Positions 1-9,120 of a DNA stretch of 64,000 bases are shown in pieces. Position numbers and translations under genes: made by a program. Below the pieces are notes generated by a model. That model was not told where the DNA came from. It made no database searches and was given only the letters and a program-made list of their open reading frames with translations. Position 1 is the first letter of the stretch; the number at the start of each line of letters is the position of its first letter. The DNA comes from Mycobacterium genavense ATCC 51234. GTDB taxonomy: Bacteria; Actinomycetota; Actinomycetes; Mycobacteriales; Mycobacteriaceae. The stretch covers positions 310,001-374,000 of the forward strand of contig NZ_JAGZ01000004.1 in the NCBI RefSeq assembly GCF_000526915.1, written 5' to 3'.

Positions 1-1
1 G

Positions 2-1236
2 CTTGTCGACGACGCATTCGCGCCGGAGATCCCCAAGCTTCACGCTGCGGGCGCCGAGCTATCCACCGTGATCTACTGTGGGGAGGGCGGGTGCCCGGCG
101 GGCATGATCGACTACGAATTGGTCATCGCCGCCACGTCGCCGGTCCCGGACGCACGACGCGATGGGGATGCACTTTTCGGCATCTTCTACACCGGCGGCA
201 CGACCGGTGAGCCTAAAGGGTGTTGCTCAGCCACACCAACGTGATGACGTCGGCGCTGGGCAGCCTGGCCACCGGCCGGTTCCTCACGGACGATGGACGA
301 ATTCTGTCCGCGGCACCACTGTTTCACCTGGCGGCGATCGGTATGTGGATCGCCGGCAACGTTGCGGGGTCAACCCATGTGATGGTGCAGTCGTTTACCC
401 CCCGTGGCGTGGCCCAGGCGATCAGCGATCGTCGGGTCACGGATGTTCTGCTGGTGCCGACGATGATTCAGATGCTGGTCGATCACGACGAGATCGCCGC
501 GTTCGATTTCACCTCGCTGCGCAACCTCATCTACGGTGCCTCGCCAATCTCCGAAGCTCTGGTTGAACGTGCCAAGAAGGTTTTCCCCGCAACGGGTTTC
601 ACGCAGGCTTACGGTATGACCGAATTGGGGCCCGCGGCGACGCTGCTGACGGCGTCGGACCACGAGAAGCCGGAGCTGCAACGATCCGGCGGTCGGGCAC
701 TACCGCATGTCGAAGTGCGGGTCGTCGATACCGACGGCGCCGAGCTGCCCGCCGGCGAGATCGGGGAGGTGGTGGTTCGTGGTTACAACGTCATGCTTGG
801 TTATTGGAAGCGGCCCGACGACACCGCGGCGGCCATTCGAAACGGGTGGATGCACACCGGCGACATGGCGCGCATGGACGTGCACGGGTACCTGTTCATA
901 ATCGACCGGCTCAAGGACATGATCATCACCGGCGGCGAAAACGTCTATTCGGCCGAGGTCGAGAACGCCCTGGCCAGCCACCCCGCGGTCGCCGCCTTGG
1001 CGGTCATCGGGGTACCTGACGATCGGTGGGGTGAACGGGTCCACGCTTTCGTCGTGTTGCGCCTGGGCCGCGCGTCGACCGAAGAATCGCTGCGGGAGCA
1101 CTGCCGCGCACGCATTGCCGGCTACAAAGTACCGCGCAGTATCGAGTTCGTCCCTGGCCTGCCCATTTCCGGGGCTGGTAAGGTGCTCAAGCGTGAACTG
1201 CGCCAACGCTATCGGGGCCCTATCGGCAAGCGATAG
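2..1236 (+). pseudogene. Acyl-CoA ligase (FadD-type, AMP-binding), 5' end outside window, frameshifted
   Basis: ANL-superfamily ligase that would activate a fatty or aromatic acid to its CoA thioester through an acyl-AMP. The window begins inside the gene. The P-loop signature YTGGTTGEPKG ends at base 220. The adenylate-binding AYGMTELGP motif lies near 607-633, the HTGD motif near 853, and the C-terminal catalytic lysine sits in GAGKVLKREL near 1175-1200. The frame breaks directly after PKG: GGG at 218-220 would have to be GGGG for the conserved continuation VLLSHTNVM to follow. One G is therefore missing, either a real mutation or a homopolymer read error. The stop overlaps the start of the next gene by one base, so the two are probably co-transcribed. 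The substrate cannot be told from sequence. Confidence 0.8.
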
Positions 1237-2426
1237 TGATTAGTCAGCGGCAGTCGCCGTCGAGTCGTCCCGCGCGCGGAACGCGACCTCCCAACCGGCG
1301 TCAGCTCATCATCGACGCGGCAGCGGGCCTCCTTTGTGACGCGGGATTCGGCAATGTCTCGATGAGCGATGTCGCCGCGGCCGTAGCGGTCGGTCCATCG
1401 GCGTTGTACCGACACTTCCGCAGTAAACAGGCGCTGCTGGCAACAGTTATCGAGGATGCGCTTGGCACCTTGGACCAAGCGCTCAAAGCGGCGGACGCGT
1501 CGGCCGACGTGGCCGCGGTTTTGGCCAACGTGGTGTTGGATCGCCGCACCGTTGGCGTGCTGTGGCGGCGAGAAGCCCGACACTTGTCGGCACCCGACCG
1601 CACAAGATTACGCAGGCTTGCCCGCAGGATCGGTGATCGACTTGCCCAACACATTCAACACCGGCGTCCCGAGTTGGAATCCGTGCAAGTTGAACTGCTC
1701 GCATGGTGCGCGCTTGGTATCGCCAACACCGTTTCGTTTCACCACTTTTCGATGCCCGAGCCCGGGTTTTCGTCGTTGTTGACCAAATTGATCGCGGTGC
1801 CACTCGGCGCCCGCGCAGAGCTGCGTGAGGTCAACAGCGCTGGGCCGCAACGGAGTTCAGCCGCATTCTCACGAAGAGAGGCGATCCTGTCGGCCAGCGC
1901 CGACCTCTTCGCCCAGCGGGGCTTCTCCGGGGTCAGCGTCGACGATATCGGTGCCGCTGTCGGCATCGCCGGGCCCAGTATCTACACCTACTTCGGCTCC
2001 AAGACCGACATCTTGACGGCGGTGATGTTCCGGGGCAACGAGCGGCTTTGGACGGAGTTCCATCGCGCCGTCGCAGATGCGCGCGATGCGGACCAGGCGC
2101 TGAACGGCGTCGTGCGCAGCTACCAGAGTTTCGCGTTCCAGAATCCAGACGCCGTCGAGCTCCTCATTACCGAAGTAGCGAATCTCCCACTGCCAGATGG
2201 TCAAAGCGCAAGAAGTGCCCAACGGGCCTACATCGACGAGTGGGTGCATCTCGCGCGACAGCTGCACCCCGGCCAGACAGTCACCGAAGCGCGCATCCGA
2301 GTGCAGGCGGCGCAGATAATGATCAACGACGTCGCGGTCATGCCGCGGTTACGCGACCTGCCTGGAGTCGATGCGGTACTTACCGATATCGCGATCGGCT
2401 TGCTGGTTGCGGCATCCGGGTGCTGA
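1236..2426 (+). CDS. Tandem (double-domain) TetR-family transcriptional regulator
   Basis: A 396-residue protein with two complete TetR DNA-binding modules instead of one. The first helix-turn-helix is near residues 25-70 (SMSDVAAAVAVGPSALYRHF) and the second near 215-260 (SVDDIGAAVGIAGPSIYTYF). Each is followed by an alpha-helical ligand-binding-like region. Ordinary TetR repressors are about 200 residues and dimerise; a fused tandem could bind its operator as a built-in pseudo-dimer. This double form is known in actinobacteria, often next to acyl-CoA metabolism genes. The GTG start overlaps the ligase stop by one base, implying translational coupling and a likely role in controlling that acyl-CoA gene (inference). 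No lesion is seen. Confidence 0.85.
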   Translation: MISQRQSPSSRPARGTRPPNRRQLIIDAAAGLLCDAGFGNVSMSDVAAAVAVGPSALYRHFRSKQALLATVIEDALGTLDQALKAADASADVAAVLANVVLDRRTVGVLWRREARHLSAPDRTRLRRLARRIGDRLAQHIQHRRPELESVQVELLAWCALGIANTVSFHHFSMPEPGFSSLLTKLIAVPLGARAELREVNSAGPQRSSAAFSRREAILSASADLFAQRGFSGVSVDDIGAAVGIAGPSIYTYFGSKTDILTAVMFRGNERLWTEFHRAVADARDADQALNGVVRSYQSFAFQNPDAVELLITEVANLPLPDGQSARSAQRAYIDEWVHLARQLHPGQTVTEARIRVQAAQIMINDVAVMPRLRDLPGVDAVLTDIAIGLLVAASGC

Positions 2427-2471
2427 CGGTCTTGGGCACTCTTTGGCGACGTGTTCGTCGGGCTGGAGGTC

Positions 2472-3173
2472 CTAGCCGGGCTTTAGAACGGCCGAACCGT
2501 ACCGCTGACAGGCCAGCAGTGCGAGTTCGACATTGCGCCTGTCGTCGATCGGGCGCCCGCGTCTGGTAATGGCTCGCTCCATGTCGTCCTTCACGGCCCC
2601 CAGCGAAATGTCGAGTTCCTCTGCGACCCGGTAGGGCCTACCGAAACGCAGGAACATGCGCAAGGTCTCCCGCAGGCGGGCGTCGTCGTCGCTGTCCGAC
2701 GCCAGCGGGCCAAGGACATCGACCACCCACCCGCGTACTTCCTCGAGATCGGCGTCCAGCAGCGCCGCACCAACAACATCGGCGTCCGTGGCCGCGATCA
2801 CCGCATTTTGCTGAACGCCGTACGCCTGCACGGCTTCGCGTGCGCGCTGCGCCTGACGATGAGATCGGCGAAATCCGGCGACATCGCAACCCATCGCCCC
2901 GATCGCGATGTTGGGCGCGTTCGTCCGTGAGCGCACGAATTCGTGGATCTTCATGACGGTCTCACCGGGCACCGAGCGAAACGGCAACCAAACCCAGACG
3001 GTGGCCGAATCGGTTCCGGTCAGCAGCGGGCGTGCCGAAGTCCCGACAGCCGCGGCCAGCACATCGACGAACTGTGATAGGTCCGCGAGCCGGCCGGGTG
3101 TTGTCTGTTCGCTTGGGTACCAGACGATGAGCGCGAGGTGCTGCCAACTCAACGGGTAGCCGATGGTCGCGGA
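2472..3173 (-). pseudogene. C-terminal half of a PucR/CdaR-type regulator, separated from its N-terminal half by inversion
   Basis: Encodes the back half of a PucR-like activator. It begins in the family-typical linker GYPLSWQHLALIVWYP, continues through the degenerate GGDEF-like middle region, and ends in the helix-turn-helix (PYRVAEELDISLGAVKDDM, then a basic helix). In intact relatives of about 400 residues this segment is preceded on the same strand by an all-alpha sensory half. Here that half lies immediately adjacent but on the opposite strand (3224 onward). In-frame codons upstream of GYPL read ATI, then PVS and a stop near 3187, so there is no normal start. The short 226-residue frame could still be translated from an internal TTG, but it lacks the sensory half. 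Confidence 0.75.
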
Positions 3174-3223
3174 AACGGGCTACCGTCGACCAATGCCCAA
3201 CGCACCCCAGCGGCGAGGCTGGC

Positions 3224-3817
3224 GTGAATAGCCACGTCGCGAGGATGGTCGCTCGACTCGACGAGCGTGCGGCCACGATCAGTGACATTCTCTGCACCAC
3301 GGCCCGAGACAATGTTCCGGAGCTTCCCCGCGACGGCGCGATGAGCACGTTGATGCGCAGTGCGATGCGGGATCATCTGCACACGATCTTCGTTGCCTTG
3401 CTACACGACATCGACGTCACGAAGATCACCGCACCGCCGACACATGTCGAGTACGCCAAAGCCCTTGCGCGCCGCGATGTTCCGATCGACGCGATGATGC
3501 GCGGTCACCGGTTGGGGCAGCACCAGCTAAGCGAGGTGGTGCTCGCCGAGCTGCAGGCCCTCGGCATGGCGCCCGAGAGCCAGGCTGCGGTCATCGAGAC
3601 CCTGGCCAGGACGTTGTTGAAGTACGTCGACGTGGTGTCAAAACAGGCGCTCGCGGCTTACCAGGGCGAGCACAGGGTGCGGCTGGAGGCTCGGCGCATC
3701 GCGCGTGCACTCCAGATTCGCGACGTGCTCGACGGGACACCGTTTGACGTCGATGCCGTTAGTTGTTCTAACCATAAGACGAATCGCCGTTCCCGCACGA
3801 AAGCAGCGCGCCGGTAA
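3224..3817 (+). pseudogene. N-terminal half of the same PucR-type regulator, inverted
   Basis: Encodes about 180 residues of the all-alpha N-terminal domain of mycobacterial PucR-like regulators (MVARLDERAATISDIL at the start, then VPIDAMMRGHRLGQHQL, ending in RDVLDGTPFDVDAVS). In relatives the text after DVDA continues into a GY-L-x-HHLALVVW linker. Here homology stops at about 3757, and an unrelated 18-residue tail runs to a stop at 3817. The missing continuation is next door on the minus strand (3173 downwards). Joining FDVDAV to SATIGYPLSWQ gives a seamless family-like protein. A roughly 590-bp inversion with ends near 3170 and 3757 explains both halves. The GTG start at 3224 is the first plausible one. 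Confidence 0.75.
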
Positions 3818-3883
3818 GGGTTCCTACGAACGGATGTGGTGGTGTTGGGTTTTGCTGATCGCCCGATATACGGCCCAGCACCG

Positions 3884-4663
3884 TCAGTCGGCTGCGGCAG
3901 CACCGACTTCATGCCACCGCTCGATGTTGCGCACCCCGTCGCGCACGAACGGGCTGGCCCGCAACAGAGCGAACAATGTGTCGCGGACCAACGAGCCCGG
4001 GAAGCGGAGCGGTCGCTTCACGTGGAACAGTAGCACCACCCGATGATCCTCGGTGTCGTACCACACCTCATGCGGGAACATGTCGTCGACGATCGCGATC
4101 TGGCCCTCCCGCCACACCACCTCGTGGTCGCCGATCTCCATCCGGCAGTTCTGGCGCTCGCGCGGCACGATCAGCCCCAGATGGGCGGTGACGATGCCCT
4201 TGGTCGACTTGGTGTGGTGCGGCACGTGCGCACCCAACAGCATCACCGAGTACATGGCGGTCAGCAGGCCGGGGATGTGTTCCAGGATTCGTGCCGTTTC
4301 GGGACAGCGGGCGCAGTTTACGTCGCTGCGGATCCCATACCCCCAGAGGAAAAAGGAGCGCCAGCGATCATCGACCGCGATCTTTTCATGATCGACCGAA
4401 ATCTCGCGCAACGAAAGGATGGACATCGGGTCGCACATCACTGCCTGCGCCTCGTCGCGGATGGCGGTCCAGTTCTCGGCCAGATACGTTGTCGACGAAA
4501 AGATCTCGTTCGGGAAGACCTGGTATTCCTTCGTGGCCGCTGACCACATCATGATCCGGTCGACGATCGGTAGCAGCCAGAGCCCGAGGGAGATCACCAG
4601 CTCTCGGCCAGACGGGAGCTTCACCGTCTTGTACTCGGTTGTCCCAGAAGTCATTTCGCTCAC
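3884..4663 (-). CDS. Aspartyl/asparaginyl beta-hydroxylase-family protein
   Basis: A 259-residue member of the Asp_Arg_Hydrox family of Fe(II)/2-oxoglutarate oxygenases. The double-stranded beta-helix core is visible: a first metal-ligand histidine candidate in TAHLGLIVP (about residue 160), the second in DDMFPHEVWYD (about 200), and a basic 2-oxoglutarate-binding stretch in HVKRPLRFPG. N-terminal to it is a hydrophobic helix (ISLGLWLLPIVDRIMMW), so it may be membrane-associated. Start is GTG at 4663 or ATG at 4654. It lies about 20 bp downstream of a paralogue in the same orientation, so the two look like an old tandem duplication. In bacteria such proteins may modify lipids or peptides; the substrate is unknown. 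The frame appears intact. Confidence 0.75.
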   Translation of the reverse strand: MSEMTSGTTEYKTVKLPSGRELVISLGLWLLPIVDRIMMWSAATKEYQVFPNEIFSSTTYLAENWTAIRDEAQAVMCDPMSILSLREISVDHEKIAVDDRWRSFFLWGYGIRSDVNCARCPETARILEHIPGLLTAMYSVMLLGAHVPHHTKSTKGIVTAHLGLIVPRERQNCRMEIGDHEVVWREGQIAIVDDMFPHEVWYDTEDHRVVLLFHVKRPLRFPGSLVRDTLFALLRASPFVRDGVRNIERWHEVGAAAAD

Positions 4664-4681
4664 TCGGACTCGTCGACCGAG

Positions 4682-5514
4682 CTATGCGGTGTGGCTTGAA
4701 GACTGGGTTGGGGCAACGACCGGGGCCGCCGTCGCGGGCGGGCCGCCGTTTCCGTAAAAGCCCTCCTCCCACTTCTTCTGAGCCTTCTTCCCCTCCCTGA
4801 TGAACGGGGTGAAAGCCGCGATGTTGAGGATCAGCCAATTGACGAACGACGCGGGGAAACGCAACGGCTTGACGAGTCGACGAACAGCACGACGCGGGTC
4901 TTGTCGGACTGGTTCCACGCCTCGTGCTCGTAGCAATCGTCGAAGATCAGGACCTTTCCTTCTTCCCACTGGCAGACGGTGTCGTCCACCCGGATTGCGA
5001 CCGTCTCTGGCAGCGCGTCCGGCACGACCAACCCCAGATGGAGCCGGAGCACCCCGTTGTAGGGCCCGCGGTGCGGCTTGAGGTGCGTGCGAGGTTCGAG
5101 GACCGAGAATATCGCCGTCTTCATGCCGGGGATCGTCTGCAGGACGCGCCAGGTCTGTGGGCATTGCCGAATGGCTTCGGTCGACTTGGCGCCGTAGCAG
5201 GCGAAGACAAACGATTTCCAGTCGCGGTCGGTGCTGATCGAGCGCAACTCACTCAAGATTTCGTGGCAGCCGGGTAGCTCTTCCTTGCGCGTGAGCAGGG
5301 TGTCGAGTTCGGCACGGACGTGGTGCCATTCGCGCTCGACATCGGCCGCCCACGGGAATTCGGCGGCGTCGTAGACGGGTCAATTGGGAAGTTTCGAGTA
5401 TTTATCGTTAAGCCCCTGGGCCCATTCGGCTATACCCATCAGTGCCCGATTCACGAGCCCCGGCCGGCTCAAAGTGTCTTCGACACCTACGGTGCGTCGG
5501 ACGGAACCTGCCAT
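4682..5514 (-). pseudogene. Second aspartyl/asparaginyl beta-hydroxylase paralogue, broken by a stop and a frameshift
   Basis: Reads as a paralogue of the gene at 3884-4663. From ATG at 5514 it gives MAGSVRRTVGV..., then LNDKYSKLPN, an in-frame TGA at 5380-5382, and continues in the same frame with PVYDAAEFPW and the catalytic core (LRLHLGLVVP; DDCYEHEAWN). Near 4875 the frame is lost: GAC-TCG-TCA must gain one T to continue as the conserved VKPLRFPASF stretch, which is found in the next frame and runs to a stop at 4682. Two independent lesions, one a substitution, make this a convincing pseudogene. The metal-binding histidines remain recognisable. Confidence 0.75.
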
Positions 5515-6068
5515 GGAATCAGCCTTTCTGCCACCGCCATCTCGCAAAAGTATTGTCGGACTGCAAATGTTGGTGGCGTGGGTAGTCACGTCTACGGCAC
5601 AAAAGAGTCGAGCGAAATAGTAGGGGCTCATGCTGTCCGGGCCCCGGGGCCGCTGGCCCGATCCTAACCACAACCTCGTTTGGTGCTCAACACGCCCCTC
5701 CGCCAACACGTTTCGTCACCGAGCGGTCATGCAATGGCAACTCAGCGGACAGATTGGCGTGTCAACGGGTGGGTACCACCAGCCCGAAGTCGGGTGCGGC
5801 TGCGCTGCGTTGTCAAAGGCGGGCGCGCGGGAAGCGAATCGGCGGTCGGGGTCGTTGCGAATACCCCCGGCCGATGCGAGGATGATTGGCGAAGGAAGCA
5901 ATAGCGGCAGCTGAATCGATGTTTGGCGTACCCAACAAAAAGGGTTTTCATGCGTACCGCAGTTTTAGATGAGGTAAATTCCTTTCTCTTAAATTCGCCT
6001 TCTACAAAATTGCGTGCCCACAGAACTTGCTCGTCGGTGCGGGCCGCGACGAGCGCGGGGCTAGCCTA
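5515..6068. other. Intergenic stretch, about 550 bp
   Basis: No credible gene was found between the divergent starts of the hydroxylase paralogue and the membrane-protein gene. Short frames exist on both strands, but none resembles a protein. The segment 5925-6010 is distinctly AT-rich for this DNA (runs such as AAAAAGGGTTTTC and TTTCTCTTAAATT), consistent with a promoter region for the downstream plus-strand genes. No repeat was seen. Confidence 0.5.
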
Positions 6069-6500
6069 ATGAACGTACTTCTCGGCAGGCGGCTCGGGGA
6101 GCATGTGCGGCCGGTATTGGCCGCGCTGATCGGGGGTGGGGCATACGGCTGTTGGGCGGCGTTCGCCCAACAGCAGCTCGGCTTGGGCGTGGCACTGCGT
6201 GCGGGCTTGGCGCAGGTAGGACTGAGCGTGATCGCGACCCTGGTTGTGGTGCTGGTGCTCGAACGACTTTTTCGCTGGCCGTCAAATCCCGTGCGCGGCT
6301 TCTGGTTAGCCGCGCTCGGAACGTCGACGCTCAGTGCGGCGTGGCTCTACGCAGGCCACCTGCTGGTCGGCACACCGAACATCGTGCTGGCGATCGCACC
6401 GCCGGTGATGGTCGGCACCGCGTCCGACTTCCTATATGCTGGTGCGTTGCTCGCGCTCGGCAGGCGGGCCGCTGACACCGCCGACGCACCCGTTCGCTGA
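6069..6500 (+). CDS. Small integral membrane protein upstream of a desaturase
   Basis: A 143-residue protein starting at ATG 6069 (MNVLLGRRLGEHVRPV). It has four hydrophobic segments, roughly at residues 16-36, 44-66, 75-97 and 105-128, separated by short polar loops, and no cysteine or histidine cluster. I do not recognise a family. It ends 11 bp before the desaturase gene on the same strand, so the two form a likely operon, and the protein may act with that enzyme in the membrane (inference from position only). The in-frame GTG/TTG starts upstream at 6027 give a polar extension that looks untranslated. Confidence 0.6.
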   Translation: MNVLLGRRLGEHVRPVLAALIGGGAYGCWAAFAQQQLGLGVALRAGLAQVGLSVIATLVVVLVLERLFRWPSNPVRGFWLAALGTSTLSAAWLYAGHLLVGTPNIVLAIAPPVMVGTASDFLYAGALLALGRRAADTADAPVR

Positions 6501-6511
6501 GCGTATTCGAC

Positions 6512-7594
6512 GTGGCCGGCAGCGACGCATCGGCCATCACCCAAGTGTCCATGGACGACCCGAATCCGATCCGTCAGGCATCAATTGGCGCCGAGACAAG
6601 GGGGCAGCCGGCAATGGTGTTAATCCCGTCGTCAGGCAGGCGGACCAAGCGCCCGTTGACGACGCAACAGCGCGCCCGGGCGACAGACGGTACGCCCGAT
6701 TACGTCGTCTCCGTCGTGTTGATCGCGGCCGCGCTGGCCGGCCTCTGCCTCCAGCTAGCAGTGCTGCCGGTCGTCCTGTTGCCCGTCGATGCGGCCTGGG
6801 GATGGCTGCTGGCGCCGCTGGTGCTGCTCTCCACCCCGTTGTGGTCCCTGATCCACGAGGCGATTCACGCCACCTTGCTGCGCGAACGGACGTGGAACGA
6901 TCGAGTCGGGCGGATGCTTGCCGTCGGCTACGGTGCGCCTTTCGTGCTGCTCAAGTCGGCCCATCTGCTCCATCACCGGTACAACCGCAGTCGCCGGGAG
7001 CGGACCGAGGTCTATGACCCGGGCATTTCGAGTTGGGCCGCGGCTCCCGGCTACTACCTGCACCTGCTCGGCGGGCTTTACCTCATCGAGGTGGCGTCGG
7101 TGCTGCTCGCGGCCGCGCCGCGCCGGGTCTGGCGCTTCCTGGCGCGGCTGCTCGACTCGCCCGACACGTTCGGTGGCATGTTGCTCGAGGGCATCAGCCG
7201 ACTACACTTGCGCCAGTTCCGGGCAGACGCGGTGGCGGTGGTCGCCGTCTACGCAATTGCCGGCGTTGCCTACGGTCGTCATGTCTGGATGCTCGCCGCC
7301 GCGCTCGTCGCCCGTGCGGTGCTGATCTCGGTTGCGGACAATGCATATCACTACGGCACCCGGCTGGACGCCCGGTTGGAGGCGATGAATCTCCGGCTGC
7401 CCAGACCGCTGGAGCTATTCGTCCTCGCCTTCAATTTGCACAGCGTTCACCACCGGCATCCCGGCCTGGCGTGGTACGAACTGCGCGCGGCGTTCGCGGC
7501 CGACGGGGACCACTTCCACCTCGGCTGGTTCGCTGCCGTGGCGCGGCAACTGTGTGGCCCGATCTCGGCGCAGGCGTCGCATCTTTACGAATAG
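6512..7594 (+). CDS. Membrane fatty-acid desaturase-family protein
   Basis: A 360-residue diiron membrane enzyme of the fatty-acid desaturase/hydroxylase superfamily. All three histidine boxes are present: HEAIH (residues 115-119), HLLHH (151-155) and HSVHH (310-314). They are interleaved with hydrophobic segments at about 65-110, 185-205 and 245-285. The histidines hold the two irons that activate O2 to oxidise an acyl or isoprenoid chain. Start is GTG at 6512, though ATG codons further in (for example MDDPNPIR) are alternatives, because the first 60 residues are polar. It pairs with the membrane protein ending at 6500. The substrate (acyl chain, carotenoid, other lipid) cannot be assigned. 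Confidence 0.8.
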   Translation: MAGSDASAITQVSMDDPNPIRQASIGAETRGQPAMVLIPSSGRRTKRPLTTQQRARATDGTPDYVVSVVLIAAALAGLCLQLAVLPVVLLPVDAAWGWLLAPLVLLSTPLWSLIHEAIHATLLRERTWNDRVGRMLAVGYGAPFVLLKSAHLLHHRYNRSRRERTEVYDPGISSWAAAPGYYLHLLGGLYLIEVASVLLAAAPRRVWRFLARLLDSPDTFGGMLLEGISRLHLRQFRADAVAVVAVYAIAGVAYGRHVWMLAAALVARAVLISVADNAYHYGTRLDARLEAMNLRLPRPLELFVLAFNLHSVHHRHPGLAWYELRAAFAADGDHFHLGWFAAVARQLCGPISAQASHLYE

Positions 7595-7689
7595 GCATCC
7601 GTGTCTGTGACTGGAATGACGAAAGATACTGTCGGGCAATACGTTTGACGATAGTTGTGGCAAAGTGACTGGACTGCACCGGATGTCAG

Positions 7690-8293
7690 CTACCACCGGG
7701 TTGCGATGGGATCGTCGAACAGGTCGTAGCGCCCAGTCGCCTTCCACTGCTCTACCGCGGTGTGTGGTGCGCCGAACCAGCGCACGTGCGGTGCCACCTC
7801 GGCTGGTGGACGTGCGGCGTCGGTGAGGTGTTCGGTCGGGACTTCCTCGACGGTTCGCGGTATGTCCAAGTACGGGTTGAGAATCCGCACACCGAACAGG
7901 ATCAGGTTGTGGGTTCCCGGTAGTGCGGCCGAGGGCACGATCATTGCGGTGGCGCCGTCATTTCGGATGGCGTCGGCCAAGGCCCGCGTCGGCGTGTAAT
8001 CGTCGCCGACCAGCTCGTCGGCCGTCAGCCCGTATGTCGCGCAGTCGTCGAAGTCGACCCGTGTCGGGCTGTCCACGTCGATGACGGCCGTCCACAAATT
8101 CAATACGACCTCGTCGGGATTGCCGGTGGGCCCGACGTTGTGGCGCAAGCATCTCGGCGGCTGGGCCCAGCGGATGCAGACTCAGGTACTGAACGGTTTG
8201 GCTCTTTGCGTGGTGGAAACGACCGGCGCGCGAGCTGGGGAATGCCCACCACGGCGAGTCATACGACGCGTGGCGAAACACCGTCAGTTTCAT
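7690..8293 (-). pseudogene. RES-domain toxin of a Xre/RES (MbcT-type) module, frameshifted
   Basis: The first 50 residues read as a RES domain start: FRHASYDSPWWAFP, then AGRFHHA and TQYLSLHPLGP-type text ending in AAEML. The rest of the domain (RHNVGPTGNPDEVVLNLWTAV to YDLFDDPIATRW) is in a different frame. Removing a single base at about 8149-8150 fuses the two into EMLRHNVG and gives one protein of about 200 residues. Functional RES toxins degrade NAD+. The start overlaps the antitoxin stop by four bases (ATGA, 8290-8293), the usual antitoxin-first TA layout. As sequenced, only a non-toxic N-terminal fragment would be made. Confidence 0.75.
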
Positions 8294-8954
8294 GCAGTCA
8301 TTGCACGGGTCGCGGTCGCGGCTTGCAGGAGTGCCGGATAGCGCAGGGGATCGTCGAGCAGCTTGATCGGCTGCCGGCCCAGCACGGGGTGTTCCCGATC
8401 GAACCAGGCGATGACGCCCGGACCGGTGAAGGAATGGCGCAACTGATTCACCAGCTGCCCGACGACGCGGATGCGCGCGGCGTCCTCGGCTGCGGGCTTC
8501 GTCCCGTCATCGGCGCGCCAGCGTTGCAGCTGACGAACGGAGACCCCGAGCAGTTCGGCGAGGGTTTTCTGCGGGGCGGCGAGGACCTCGGCGGATTTGC
8601 TGAGAACGTCGCGGACCGGAGCATCATCGTTGTACGGCCGGTTCTCGACAATGTCGCGTAGCGCATGGCGGAATTGCTCGAGCGCGATGCGCACATCCCG
8701 ACGTTGCTGCTCGTCATTGGCGCGGCGAAGTGCTTTCTCCGCGCGAAACGCCGCGGCCCATAGCGTCGTCGTCAGGTATGGGTCGGCTTCCAGACGCAGC
8801 GGCACGCCGCACCCAGTGTCGGCTCGAAACTGTCGGCGAGCTGAGCGACCTCGTCGGGAACCGTCGGGGAGCGCTGTAACAACTTTGTCGCGTCGTTGAC
8901 CCGGTCGAGCAGCGAGGCGAGATCGGGCGTCGCCACGGCCTCAGTCGTAGTCAT
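8290..8954 (-). pseudogene. Xre/MbcA/ParS-type antitoxin of the RES module, probably frameshifted
   Basis: The 171-residue frame from GTG 8805 has the antitoxin hallmarks: a Xre-like helix-turn-helix (TLAELLGVSVRQLQRWRADD) and the C-terminal toxin-binding domain (GVIAWFDREHPVLGRQPIKLLDDP). Upstream, a second frame starting at ATG 8954 (MTTTEAVATPDLASLLDRV) runs to FEPTLGAAC and then goes out of frame. One base added near 8803-8811 would join it to PLRLEADPYLTTT, giving about 221 residues. The start at 8954 is favoured because a -10 hexamer TATACT lies six bases upstream. If GTG 8805 were used instead, a shorter working antitoxin could survive. Confidence 0.65.
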
Positions 8955-8960
8955 GTCGTC

Positions 8961-8966
8961 AGTATA
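8961..8966 (-). promoter_or_regulatory. -10 element TATACT of the Xre/RES operon, leaderless arrangement
   Basis: The minus strand reads TATACT, then GACGAC, then ATG (8954). A -10 hexamer ending six bases before the start codon puts the transcription start at or next to the A of ATG, as in leaderless mycobacterial mRNAs. No convincing -35 is visible. Confidence 0.55.
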
Positions 8967-9120
8967 CGACGTATCTACGCCAGCGCTGTTGATGCCTTTA
9001 GGAACCTGTAGCGGCCTGCTACGCGGTAAGCGTCTGCGGCGGCAGGCGAGCATTAGAGCGCTTAGTGGTCGCGGCTTGCCAGCGTTGGCTTGTACGCCTA
9101 TCAGTCACACAGTTGATGGC

